This document shows positions 24,662-33,233 of a stretch of 47,612 nt of DNA, piece by piece (within the stretch, counting starts at the first letter, position 1; the number at the start of each line of letters is the position of its first letter). Source of the stretch: MD308 sp051888795 (GTDB lineage: Bacteria > Bacillota > Clostridia > Lachnospirales > Lachnospiraceae); NCBI GenBank assembly GCA_051888795.1, contig JBJFCD010000138.1, positions 1 to 47,612 of the forward strand, read 5' to 3'. The position numbers and the translations under genes were made by a program. A model generated the notes under the pieces. The model had not been told where the DNA came from. It saw only the letters and a program-made list of their open reading frames with translations, and did no database searches.

Positions 24662-25390
24662 ATGGAAGATAATTACGGGCTTTTTGATTCGGTCAGAGAA
24701 CTCTTAGTAGAATCTGTGGATGAAAAATACAGGGAATTTAACAGTTCTCTTGTTCCGGGTGAGAGTGCAATTAAAATGCTCGGAGTGCGAATGCCGAGAA
24801 TTCGTGAAATTGCTAAAAAGATTGCAAAGGAAAACGGATGGGAGTATCTGGAAGCAGTTAAGCTTGCCGAGCAGTCCAAAAATGTCTATCATGAAGAACT
24901 TCTTTTGCATGGCATCATCATCGGTTATCTGAAATGTGAAAAGGAAGAGAGGAAAAAGCTGCTTGATGAATTTGTCCCGGTCATTAATAACTGGGCGGTT
25001 TGCGACTGTAGCTGTATGACTTACAAATTTATGAAAAAAGATGCCTGGGAATGGTATGATTACCTGACGAAATATTTGACAAGTGACAGAGAATATGAAA
25101 TACGTTTTGCTGTAGTGTGTCTCCTGGATCATTTCGTGGAGGAGGATTTTATCGATCGGATTTTGATAGATTTTGATACTGTCCGACATGAGGGGTATTA
25201 TGTGAAGATGGCAGTTGCATGGGCAGTTTCTGTGTGTTTTGTAAAGTTTCCGGAAAAGACAAAGAAGTTTTTAACGGAAGATCATATGGACGATTTTACA
25301 CATAATAAGTCTATTCAGAAGATCCGGGAATCCTTCCGGGTGAGTAGGGAAGATAAAGAGTGGGTTAAGACACTGAAGCGGGAGAAATAA
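24662..25390 (+). CDS. DNA alkylation repair protein, AlkD-like HEAT-repeat glycosylase
   Basis: A 242-residue all-helical protein of the AlkD/ALK family, which excises N3- and N7-alkylated bases by trapping the lesion in the backbone. The functional residues known from Bacillus cereus AlkD appear here as W111 and D115 in NNWAVCDCSC and R148 in YEIRFAVV. The start has GAKMLGVRMPRIREIAKK-like family sequence (about residues 36-53). Lying just behind rarA and a few kilobases from a methyltransferase-containing repair block, it adds to the window's DNA-repair theme. Confidence 0.9.
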   Translation: MEDNYGLFDSVRELLVESVDEKYREFNSSLVPGESAIKMLGVRMPRIREIAKKIAKENGWEYLEAVKLAEQSKNVYHEELLLHGIIIGYLKCEKEERKKLLDEFVPVINNWAVCDCSCMTYKFMKKDAWEWYDYLTKYLTSDREYEIRFAVVCLLDHFVEEDFIDRILIDFDTVRHEGYYVKMAVAWAVSVCFVKFPEKTKKFLTEDHMDDFTHNKSIQKIRESFRVSREDKEWVKTLKREK

Positions 25391-25446
25391 TAATGCATGG
25401 ATTGGACAAAAACATATAGAAACAGCCAATAACAATATTGATGGTC

Positions 25447-25475
25447 TTGAGTTTTTGAAACAAAGGCGCTATACT
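25447..25475 (+). promoter_or_regulatory. Promoter of the 100-residue gene
   Basis: TTGAGT (25447-25452), 17 bases, TATACT (25470-25475), followed by a leader of about 45 bases and the strong ribosome site AGGAGGAAAG. Confidence 0.6.
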
Positions 25476-25524
25476 GTTTTTAGTATCTTATGAGTATATA
25501 CTACAAAAGCAGGAGGAAAGAGAA

Positions 25525-25827
25525 ATGGTTATTTATGATACTGTAAACAAAACTGAGGTTGAAGTAGATGGAACAAAGGGTCTCATCCAGATTATGAAAG
25601 ACGGACGTCAGGTAGATATTTATCTGAAAGAGAAAAAGACAGATGAAGACGGTTACATGAGCTGGGATGTTGAGCACTGGTCAAGTGTGGATGGAAAGAG
25701 ATTCATCCGCTGCTATTCATTAGAAGGAAGAGTTTTAAGCGAATCTACAGGACATAACATTTATGATCTTGAAAATGAGTTTAAACCGGAAGATACACAG
25801 ATGGTTGAAAAAGTAGAGCTCAGCTAA
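25525..25827 (+). CDS. Conserved-looking 100-residue cytosolic protein, function unknown
   Basis: A compact acidic protein with no signal or membrane segment. Alternating hydrophobic residues (LIQIMKDGRQVDIYLKEKK, FIRCYSLEGRVL) suggest a small beta-rich domain, and two conserved-type tryptophans lie in MSWDVEHWSS. I do not recognise the family. It has its own promoter, an excellent ribosome site and a strong terminator, which together indicate a well-expressed single gene. Confidence 0.75.
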   Translation: MVIYDTVNKTEVEVDGTKGLIQIMKDGRQVDIYLKEKKTDEDGYMSWDVEHWSSVDGKRFIRCYSLEGRVLSESTGHNIYDLENEFKPEDTQMVEKVELS

Positions 25828-25862
25828 TACATATTTATATAGTTTTTAATTTATTTTGCGAA

Positions 25863-25903
25863 AAAAGTCAGGCAGTCCCGTTTTATGGAAGTGCCTGACT
25901 TTT
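25863..25903. terminator. Bidirectional terminator
   Basis: AAAAGTCAGGCA (25863-25874) pairs with TGCCTGACTTTT (25892-25903). It serves the 100-residue gene and the convergent glgB gene. Confidence 0.8.
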
Positions 25904-25926
25904 GTATTTATTGATATGAAAAACAT

Positions 25927-27720
25927 CTATGAGACAATATAATAAACTGCTGAGTACGGAGGTAGTGTCAGGGTAACACTGCCTTTTTTGGTTTTTACAG
26001 TGTATGGATCGTCATAGTGGTTTGTGCCGCCGTAGATGTCCCGGTTACTGTCAAGAAGTAATGTGAGAGTGCCGTCACCCGGAAGTTCGAGCTTGTATTT
26101 TTTCTGTATTTTGTCAGAAAAATTAAATACAGCAATTATCTGTTCATTACCGTCTGTGCGCATAAATGCATAAATACATTTTTCTTCCTGATGACAATCT
26201 AACCACTGAAATCCGGTAGTTTCATAATCTTTTGCGCAGAGCGAAGGATGCGAAAGGTACAGATGATTCAGATCATTCATGAACCGGTGAAAAGCATCAT
26301 GGATCGGATATTTTAAAAGAAACCAGTCCTGAGATCTTTTTTCATCCCATTCTCGGATCTGACCGATCTCATTTCCCATAAAATTCAGTTTTTTCCCGGG
26401 ATGAGCATACATGTACATATAAAATGAACGTGCCTGTGGAAATTTATCTTCATATTCCCCGTACATTTTTTGAAGAATGGTAGCTTTTCCGTGTACTGTC
26501 TCATCATGAGACAGGGGAAGAAGAAAACGGTCATTATAATAATACATCATGGAAAATGTCAGTTTATGATAATTTTCACTTCTGTACTCCGGTGCCGTAC
26601 GGAAATAGTTCAGTGTATCATTCATCCATCCCATATCCCATTTGTAATCGAATCCAAGTCCACCCTCCTGAACAGGCTTTGTGACACCGGGATAGGAGGT
26701 GGAATCTTCGGCGGTCAAAATTGCAGTTGGATGCATGGACTTTAAACCTCGGTTCATTTCGCGGATGAATTCTACGGCATTGTGATTGACTCCCCTCGCT
26801 GGTTCTCCCTGCCAGTAGATGATTCGACTGATTGCATCCATACGGATGCCGTCTGCATGGTAAATGCTGAGCCAGTAGTTTGCAGCAGACTGAAGGAAAC
26901 TTCGCGTTTCTCCGCGGGAGTGCATGAAATTACAGCTTCCCCATTCGCTGACTCCAACATCCTGATGAGGATATTCAAACAATGATGTACCATCATATCG
27001 GGCAAGCGCGTAACTGTCCACGGCAAAATGTACCGGTACGAAATCCATGATGACACCAATTTCATTTTGATGGCAGGCATCAATGAACTCCATTAATTCC
27101 TGAGCGGTTCCGTAACGGGAGGTAGGGCTGAAAAATCCGGTGTTCTGGTATCCCCAGGACTCATCGCAAGGGTGCTCTGAAAGGGGCATGATTTCAATGT
27201 AATTATAACCATATTCTTTTAGATAAGGGATAAGAATATCAATCATTTCTGTATAAGAATACCAGTCATCTTCTTTTTCGGAAGGCTTTTTAAAAGAACC
27301 GAAGTGAAGTTCGTAAATATTGAGTGCTTTATCTTTACAATCTGTGCGCTTTTTCATCCATTTTTTGTCCTGAAACTGATATGTGGTCAGATCTCGGATA
27401 ATAGAAGCACTGTTAGGACGAAGCTCCATTCCGAAACCATATGGGTCGCAATGATCTACAAAAGAGCCATCTTGTGCATAGATACGATATTTGTACATTT
27501 GCCCCGGTTTTGCGTTTTTTGCATAACATTCCCAGAAATTTCCATCGTGGATGCGCTCCATAACCCATTCATTCCAGTCTGTAAATTCACCGATCAACGA
27601 GATTTTAGAGGCGCCTGGGGCAAATGTTCTGAAAGTGACACCTTCTGAAGGTTCAACATGTGCACCCAGATAATCGTAGGCATCAAATATTTTTCCAGTG
27701 TAAAATCCGTAAAAATCCAT
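25927..27720 (-). CDS. glgB: 1,4-alpha-glucan branching enzyme
   Basis: A 597-residue GH13 enzyme that makes alpha-1,6 branches in glycogen. An N-terminal CBM48 domain (GVTFRTFAPGASKISLIGEF) leads into the barrel with YELHFGSFKK, then ESWGYQNTGFFSPTSRYGT and the catalytic triad D295 (GIRMDAISR), E338 (TAEDSTS) and D406 (LSHDETVHGK). The C-terminal beta domain ends in SAVYYIVS. It is shorter than E. coli GlgB because one N-terminal module is lacking, which is usual in Firmicutes. No other glycogen genes are nearby. GGAGGATATT precedes the ATG, and a TATAAT lies on the minus strand at plus 27778-27783. Confidence 0.95.
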   Translation of the reverse strand: MDFYGFYTGKIFDAYDYLGAHVEPSEGVTFRTFAPGASKISLIGEFTDWNEWVMERIHDGNFWECYAKNAKPGQMYKYRIYAQDGSFVDHCDPYGFGMELRPNSASIIRDLTTYQFQDKKWMKKRTDCKDKALNIYELHFGSFKKPSEKEDDWYSYTEMIDILIPYLKEYGYNYIEIMPLSEHPCDESWGYQNTGFFSPTSRYGTAQELMEFIDACHQNEIGVIMDFVPVHFAVDSYALARYDGTSLFEYPHQDVGVSEWGSCNFMHSRGETRSFLQSAANYWLSIYHADGIRMDAISRIIYWQGEPARGVNHNAVEFIREMNRGLKSMHPTAILTAEDSTSYPGVTKPVQEGGLGFDYKWDMGWMNDTLNYFRTAPEYRSENYHKLTFSMMYYYNDRFLLPLSHDETVHGKATILQKMYGEYEDKFPQARSFYMYMYAHPGKKLNFMGNEIGQIREWDEKRSQDWFLLKYPIHDAFHRFMNDLNHLYLSHPSLCAKDYETTGFQWLDCHQEEKCIYAFMRTDGNEQIIAVFNFSDKIQKKYKLELPGDGTLTLLLDSNRDIYGGTNHYDDPYTVKTKKGSVTLTLPPYSAVYYIVS

Positions 27721-27805
27721 AATATCCTCCGTAAAAATAGTTTAATAGACATGAGTTGTTTTTCTTAGATGGTTTGATTATAATAGTGTCAAAGCAAATT
27801 GAACA

Positions 27806-27857
27806 CCGACAATTAAAGACACAAGTTGGATAAGCGACGATAGTTGGAAATTGTCGG
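27806..27857. promoter_or_regulatory. Inverted half sites between glgB and the TetR gene
   Basis: CCGACAATT (27806-27814) and its exact complement AATTGTCGG (27849-27857) flank a 34-base centre that also carries AGTTGGA twice (27824-27830 and 27842-27848). The position before the TetR gene and on the far side of the glgB start suggests regulator binding. The pairing is seen; the protein that binds is guessed. Confidence 0.4.
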
Positions 27858-27884
27858 ATTATCTGAGAATGGAGATAAATCATT

Positions 27885-28424
27885 ATGGATTTAAGAGTAG
27901 AAAAAACGGAAAATGCAATAAAAAATGCGTTTTTGCAGCTTCGGACAAAAAAAGCATTAGAAAAAATCACAGTGAAAGAATTGTGTGAAAAGGCCCGTAT
28001 CAATAAATCTACATTTTATGCTCACTATCAGGATATCTATGCATTATCTGATGTTATGGAGGCAGAAGTGGTGAAAAATATTACCGAAAGTATATCCGTT
28101 TCGAATCCAATGACAAGTGATCTGACGCATTTTACAAAAGAATTGACTTATGCGTTCGTGGCTCAGTCTTCGCTGATAAATCTTTTGTTTTCAGGAAAGC
28201 AGAGAGGGCATCTTGCTAATCGGATTGAAGAAAATATAAAAGAAAGGATATATGAAAAGTATCCGGATGTCAGGGGGAGTCTCAAATGGAATGTGATTCT
28301 CAGTTACTGCATACAGGGTGGATACTGGGCATTTCAGGGAAATCGGGAATATGACACAAATGAAGTAATCTCTGTGATTGCAGATATTACAGAGAAAGTA
28401 CAGCCATTGTATAGGGAAGAATAG
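27885..28424 (+). CDS. TetR/AcrR family regulator
   Basis: A 179-residue protein with the TetR helix-turn-helix (TENAIKNAFLQLRTKKALEK, ITVKELCEKARINKSTFYAH) and a C-terminal domain of the TetR_C_7/DhaS-like type (FTKELTYAFVAQSSLINLLF). It is transcribed away from glgB across a 164-base gap with inverted half sites. Such short TetR proteins may regulate themselves or a neighbour; the target could be itself, glgB or a distant operon. The start has AATGGAGAT upstream. Confidence 0.88.
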   Translation: MDLRVEKTENAIKNAFLQLRTKKALEKITVKELCEKARINKSTFYAHYQDIYALSDVMEAEVVKNITESISVSNPMTSDLTHFTKELTYAFVAQSSLINLLFSGKQRGHLANRIEENIKERIYEKYPDVRGSLKWNVILSYCIQGGYWAFQGNREYDTNEVISVIADITEKVQPLYREE

Positions 28425-28474
28425 ATTATAAAGTGAAGACAATAGGATGTTCACAGGGTTTTTTTGTTTATCCG

Positions 28475-28525
28475 TTGACAATAAGAACGTTTGTTTGTAT
28501 AATTATATTATCGAACAAACGTTCT
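28475..28525 (+). promoter_or_regulatory. Consensus promoter with two LexA (SOS) boxes
   Basis: TTGACA (28475-28480), 17 bases, TATAAT (28498-28503) is a full-consensus sigma-A promoter. GAACAAACGTTC (28513-28524) is a perfect GAAC-N4-GTTC box of the Gram-positive LexA/DinR type placed at the transcription start. A second, one-mismatch box, GAACGTTTGTTT (28485-28496), fills the spacer. A strong promoter covered by two boxes is the usual design of an SOS gene: tightly off, strongly induced by DNA damage. Confidence 0.8.
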
Positions 28526-28542
28526 TGTTTTTGAGGTGCGAT

Positions 28543-29865
28543 ATGAGAATTCAGGAATCCATGACAATGTATGATAAACTTAAGATTCTGACTGATGCGG
28601 CCAAATATGATGTTGCCTGTACTTCCAGTGGGGTTGACAGAAAAAATGACGGGACAGGTATGGGGAACTGTAAAGCATCAGGAATCTGTCACAGTTTTTC
28701 AGCTGACGGGAGATGTATTTCACTGTTAAAGATCCTTTTTACTAATGAATGTATTTTTGATTGTAAGTACTGCATTAATAGAAGAAGTAATGATGTGGTG
28801 AGGACTTCTTTCACTCCGGATGAGATATGCATGCTGACTATGGAGTTTTACAGGAGGAATTATATCGAAGGACTATTTTTAAGCTCCGGAGTGTTAAAAA
28901 GCCCTGATTATACAATGGAACTGATTTATGCGGCTCTTTATAAGCTGAGGAAAGAATGTAATTTTCAGGGTTATATCCATGTGAAAGCGATCCCGGGCGC
29001 AAGTTCTGAGCTGATTCAGAGAGTCGGATTTCTGGCAGATCGTATGAGTATTAATCTGGAACTTCCGACCGCAGAAAGTCTGCGGCTCCTGGCGCCACAC
29101 AAGACAAGGAAGAATATTCTGACACCTATGCGCCTTGTACAGAATCGTATGGCAGAGAATAAGCAGGAGATTATACAGTATCATAATGCCCCTCAGTTTG
29201 TGCCGGCAGGGCAGAGTACGCAGATGATTATTGGTGCAACGCCTGAAACAGATTATCAGATTGTCAAGGTGGCAGAATCTCTCTATCAGAAGTTTGAATT
29301 AAAAAGGGTTTTTTATTCTGCATTTGTTCATGTAAATGAGGATTCTAATCTTCCGGCACGGACAGATGAAGGACCTCCGCTTCTCAGAGAACATCGATTA
29401 TATCAGGCAGACTGGCTTTTGAGATACTATCATTTTCAGGCAGATGAATTATTGTCGGAGGAGAACCCCAATTTTAATGTGATGTTTGACCCGAAATGTG
29501 ACTGGGCACTGAAGCATCTTGAGTTTTTTCCTGTGGAGATAAACAAAGCGGATTATAAAGTGCTTCTTCGCGTGCCGGGAATCGGATATAAATCTGCAGG
29601 GAGGATTGTAAGGGCACGGAGACACGGTACATTAGATTTCTCTGATCTGAAAAAGATGGGTGTTGTGTTAAAACGGGCGCTTTATTTTATTACCTGTAAA
29701 GGGAAGATGATGTATCCGACAAAAATGGATGAAGATTATATCTCAAGGAATCTTTTGAATACAGGAGAAAGACTTCCAACGGAAGTGACAAACATGGGAT
29801 ATCAACAGTTATCACTTTTTGATGATGTGAGATTTGATGCAGATAAAGTAATGCAGATAAAGTGA
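28543..29865 (+). CDS. Radical SAM protein of the TIGR03916 DNA modification/repair family
   Basis: A 440-residue protein starting at 28543 (TGAGGTG upstream; the open frame extends 32 codons further but across the promoter). The radical SAM cluster motif is C70xxxC74xxC77 (CIFDCKYC). Extra cysteines at 26, 43, 49 and 58 lie in the conserved N-terminal GNCKASGICHSF region. Near residue 345 is a helix-hairpin-helix (LLRVPGIGYKSAGRIVRARR), a DNA-binding motif. The family is described in TIGRFAMs as a putative DNA modification/repair radical SAM protein always paired with a TIGR03915 partner, which is the next gene here. The substrate is unknown; an alkylated or oxidised base is a reasonable guess. 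The promoter carries LexA boxes. Confidence 0.9.
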   Translation: MRIQESMTMYDKLKILTDAAKYDVACTSSGVDRKNDGTGMGNCKASGICHSFSADGRCISLLKILFTNECIFDCKYCINRRSNDVVRTSFTPDEICMLTMEFYRRNYIEGLFLSSGVLKSPDYTMELIYAALYKLRKECNFQGYIHVKAIPGASSELIQRVGFLADRMSINLELPTAESLRLLAPHKTRKNILTPMRLVQNRMAENKQEIIQYHNAPQFVPAGQSTQMIIGATPETDYQIVKVAESLYQKFELKRVFYSAFVHVNEDSNLPARTDEGPPLLREHRLYQADWLLRYYHFQADELLSEENPNFNVMFDPKCDWALKHLEFFPVEINKADYKVLLRVPGIGYKSAGRIVRARRHGTLDFSDLKKMGVVLKRALYFITCKGKMMYPTKMDEDYISRNLLNTGERLPTEVTNMGYQQLSLFDDVRFDADKVMQIK

Positions 29866-29919
29866 CAGATAAATGGTAAATAAAACGTTTTATGTGGTTA
29901 AGTTGATGGGTGAAAAGAA

Positions 29920-30711
29920 ATGAAAACAGTGTATGTGTGTTCGGATACTGTATTAGGGATTTTTTCTGCTGTCTATGATGCATGGAAAGCAAAGTACACA
30001 GAAGAAGAGTGCGGGATTGCTGTCCGTGGATTCCTGGAACAGGAGTTGTTTTGTGAATATGAAGAAGTAGATGAAACAGAAGAAAAAGTGGCTGCGGTAG
30101 AGAGGCTGATCTATAGACATCTGGGGATGCAGGCATATCATGATATATATTATGCAATTCTATCGGACGATCCTAAAAAAGGAGATGCTGTGTTAGGAAC
30201 GATGCTGGCGGCAAAAAGTCTCTCAGACAGTAAAAAGATTATGGATCATCTCAGTCATCCGAAAGTTCAAAGAGTATTTGAATTGAGCCGTGCGGTTAGC
30301 AATGAAGCGCATTATATGATTGAATTTATCCGTTTTCGTGAGTTGGAAAACGGTGTTCTGTATTCTCCGATCACGCCAAAGGCTCAGGTGCTTACCTGTA
30401 TCGCATCACATTTTGAAGACCGTTTTCCTCTTGAAAACTGGATGATCCACGATAAAACACATCAGATGTATGTAATACATGAAGCAAGAAAACGATGGGT
30501 TCTTGTGCAGGAGGAAATATCCGGATATCAGAAGGATAATAAATCTTCAGGGGAAGATATGTTTTCAAAAGTAACTGAAAAAGAGATGGAATATGAGAGA
30601 TTGTGGAAGAGTTTTTGTGACACGATTGCAATAAAAGAGAGGTATAATCCAAAATGTCAGAGAGGGCATCTCCCTCTTCGGTTCCGACCGAATATGGTTG
30701 AGTTTTTATAG
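29920..30711 (+). CDS. DUF4130 (TIGR03915) DNA metabolism protein
   Basis: A 263-residue protein with the DUF4130 pattern: YVCSDTVLGIFSAVYDAWKA at the start, KVQRVFELSRAVSNEAHYMI and EFIRFRELENGVLYSPITP in the middle, HFEDRFPLENWMIHDKTH and the ending LPLRFRPNMVEFL. It lies 54 bases behind the radical SAM gene, its constant genomic partner. In other bacteria this domain is fused to a uracil-DNA glycosylase-like domain (TIGR03914), which points to a role in handling damaged bases. That fused domain is absent here. Confidence 0.9.
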   Translation: MKTVYVCSDTVLGIFSAVYDAWKAKYTEEECGIAVRGFLEQELFCEYEEVDETEEKVAAVERLIYRHLGMQAYHDIYYAILSDDPKKGDAVLGTMLAAKSLSDSKKIMDHLSHPKVQRVFELSRAVSNEAHYMIEFIRFRELENGVLYSPITPKAQVLTCIASHFEDRFPLENWMIHDKTHQMYVIHEARKRWVLVQEEISGYQKDNKSSGEDMFSKVTEKEMEYERLWKSFCDTIAIKERYNPKCQRGHLPLRFRPNMVEFL

Positions 30712-30795
30712 AAGATAAGATAAAATTATTTCTATCTTATCAATGGAGAAATATCTTTTTGATGAAGAAATTTGTAGTTTAAGGGATTTTTGTTT

Positions 30796-33180
30796 ATGGA
30801 CAGTAAACATCCGATAGTTCGAATTTCTGTGCGTAATCTTGTGGAATTTATTATGCGCGGTGGAGATATTGACAATCGAATAGGCGGTGCAGATAAGGAT
30901 GCCATGCTGCTGGGTGGAAAGCTGCACAGAAAGATTCAAAAGAAGATGGGAGCAGGTTATCATGCGGAGGTTTCATTAAAATATGAGATACTCTGCAAAG
31001 GATTTGTGATTCTTTTAGAGGGGAGAGCAGATGGAATCATCTGTACGTCTAAAGGAACTGTAATTGATGAAATCAAAGGAATCCTTAAAGATCTTGATAC
31101 TCTAAAAGAACCTGTGGAAGTACATCTGGCACAGGCAAAGTGTTACGCATATATTTATGCGACTCAGAATAATCTTGATGAGATTGGTGTGCAGATGACT
31201 TACTGTAATATGGAAACAGAAGAAATCAGGCGTTTCCAGTTAGTGTACTGTTATGAAGAACTTAAAGGATGGTTTTTTGAACTGATTGGAAGGTATGAAA
31301 AATGGGCACGTTATCAGATTAGCTGGAAAGAAAAAAGAGATGCTTCCATTAAAGAGATACAATTTCCGTTTGAGTATAGAGAAGGCCAGAAAAAGCTGGT
31401 TGTTTCTGTCTATAGGAGTATATTGAGAAAGAAAAAATTGTTTATTCAGGCTCCGACAGGTGTCGGAAAAACGATGGCAACAGTTTTCCCTGCTGTAAAG
31501 GCGGTGGGCGAAGGGCTGGGAGATAAGATTTTTTATCTTACGGAAAAGACTATTACAAGGACCGTTGCGTGGCAGGCATTTGATATTTTAAAAGATCAGT
31601 CTCTTCGCATGAAAGTTCTTGTCCTGACTGCGAAAGAAAAGATTTGTTTCTGTGAGGAGATGAACTGTAATCCCGATGCATGCCCTTACGCAAAAGGACA
31701 TTATGACAGAGTGAATGATGCAGTCTATGAGCTTTTGACTACATCCGATGAGATGAGCCGAGAGATCATCGAAGAGCAGGCAAAGAAGTGGAAGGTATGC
31801 CCTTATGAGATGAGCCTTGATGTTGCGACATGGATTGATGCAGTCATCTGTGATTATAATTATGTTTTTGATCCGAACGCACATCTGAGGCGATTTTTCG
31901 GTGAAGGAAACAGAGGAGAATATCTTTTTTTGATAGATGAGGCTCACAATCTGGTGGAGCGCGGCAGAGAGATGTACAGTGCAAGCATTTACAAAGAAGA
32001 TTTTCTGAAAATAAAAAAGCTTGTAAAAAATATAGATGAAAAACTTTCAAAGAGGCTGGAAGAATGCAATAGGCAGATGTTAGCATTGAAGAGAGAATGT
32101 GAAAACTATCAGGTGATGAACAGCGCATCTCATATCTATCTTAAGCTTTTAAATCTCATGTCAGAGCTGGAACGGTACATGGAAGCATACAGGAAAGAAA
32201 GACACTCTGATGATGAGATACACAAAGAAATTGTGAATTTTTATTTCAACATCCGAATGTTTTTATACATTTATGAGAAGCTGGATGAGAATTATATTAT
32301 TTATTCTGAGATGGAGAGCAGTGGTAAGTTTAAACTGAGACTTTTCTGTGTAAATCCGGCATCGAATCTTCAGGAATTTCTGGATAAAGGCAACAGCACA
32401 GTGTTTTTTTCGGCAACTCTGCTTCCTGTTCATTATTATAAGCAACTGCTGAGCACAGTAAAAGATGATTATGCAATATATGCGGAATCACCATTTGATA
32501 CCGGAAATCGATTGATTTTGATGGGAACGGACGTGAGTACGAAGTATACGAAACGTGGGAAAGAAATGTATAATCAGTATGCGCAGTATCTTATCAGAAT
32601 GGCAGATGTAAAAAAAGGTAATTATATTGCTTTTTTCCCTTCTTACAGATTTATGGAAGAAGTATATTCTGAATTTCTTGAGATTCTTGATGAAAGTAAT
32701 CGAAAAGAAGAAATAGATTATGTTATGCAGTCTCAATTTATGTCAGAGGAGTCCAGAGAGATATTCCTTGAGAATTTTGAGGAGGAAAGGGAAAATAGTT
32801 TTTTAGGTTTTTGTGTAATGGGAGGTATCTTTTCGGAAGGCATTGATCTTGCCGAAGACAAACTTATCGGTGCGGCAATTGTCGGAACCGGTCTTCCTCA
32901 GGTGTGCAGGGAGAGGGAGTTATTGAAAGAGTATTTTGATTCTAAAGGTCTTCGAGGATTTGACTATGCATATCTTTATCCGGGAATGAATAAAGTGCTT
33001 CAGTCAGCAGGACGTGTCATAAGAACTGATGAAGACAGAGGAGTGATTCTTCTTCTGGATGACAGGTTTTTGGATTACCGGTATAGAGAGACTTTTCCGA
33101 GAGAGTGGAAAGATATCGGGTGCTGTAATCTAGAGAATGTATTTGAATATATGGAAGAGTTCTGGATAAAACGACAGTGA
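30796..33180 (+). CDS. DinG/XPD-type helicase with N-terminal RecB-like nuclease
   Basis: A protein of about 794 residues (TTG two codons earlier is an alternative start). Residues 1-150 carry a PD-(D/E)XK nuclease of the RecB/Cas4 type: H44, D79 (EGRADGIICT), E92-I-K94 and the QxxxY motif Q113-Y117 (HLAQAKCYAYIYA). The helicase follows, with Walker A QAPTGVGKTMAT near 218, an iron-sulfur cysteine cluster (KICFCEEMNCNPDACPYAKG and KVCPYEM), the DEAH box LFLIDEAHN, and motif VI QSAGRVIRTDEDRG at the end. XPD/DinG helicases unwind 5'-3' on single strands and resolve odd DNA structures. It sits 84 bases behind the DUF4130 gene and so is probably induced with the SOS block. Confidence 0.92.
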   Translation: MDSKHPIVRISVRNLVEFIMRGGDIDNRIGGADKDAMLLGGKLHRKIQKKMGAGYHAEVSLKYEILCKGFVILLEGRADGIICTSKGTVIDEIKGILKDLDTLKEPVEVHLAQAKCYAYIYATQNNLDEIGVQMTYCNMETEEIRRFQLVYCYEELKGWFFELIGRYEKWARYQISWKEKRDASIKEIQFPFEYREGQKKLVVSVYRSILRKKKLFIQAPTGVGKTMATVFPAVKAVGEGLGDKIFYLTEKTITRTVAWQAFDILKDQSLRMKVLVLTAKEKICFCEEMNCNPDACPYAKGHYDRVNDAVYELLTTSDEMSREIIEEQAKKWKVCPYEMSLDVATWIDAVICDYNYVFDPNAHLRRFFGEGNRGEYLFLIDEAHNLVERGREMYSASIYKEDFLKIKKLVKNIDEKLSKRLEECNRQMLALKRECENYQVMNSASHIYLKLLNLMSELERYMEAYRKERHSDDEIHKEIVNFYFNIRMFLYIYEKLDENYIIYSEMESSGKFKLRLFCVNPASNLQEFLDKGNSTVFFSATLLPVHYYKQLLSTVKDDYAIYAESPFDTGNRLILMGTDVSTKYTKRGKEMYNQYAQYLIRMADVKKGNYIAFFPSYRFMEEVYSEFLEILDESNRKEEIDYVMQSQFMSEESREIFLENFEEERENSFLGFCVMGGIFSEGIDLAEDKLIGAAIVGTGLPQVCRERELLKEYFDSKGLRGFDYAYLYPGMNKVLQSAGRVIRTDEDRGVILLLDDRFLDYRYRETFPREWKDIGCCNLENVFEYMEEFWIKRQ

Positions 33181-33233
33181 ATACCAGTACAAAAGAAAAG
33201 CAGGCAGATGAAAAGAGAAAAGGAAGTGTATTG

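Noticed and set aside
24704..25189. 161-codon open frame opposite the AlkD-like gene
   Set aside because: Antisense shadow; the plus-strand gene keeps the W, D and R residues of the family.
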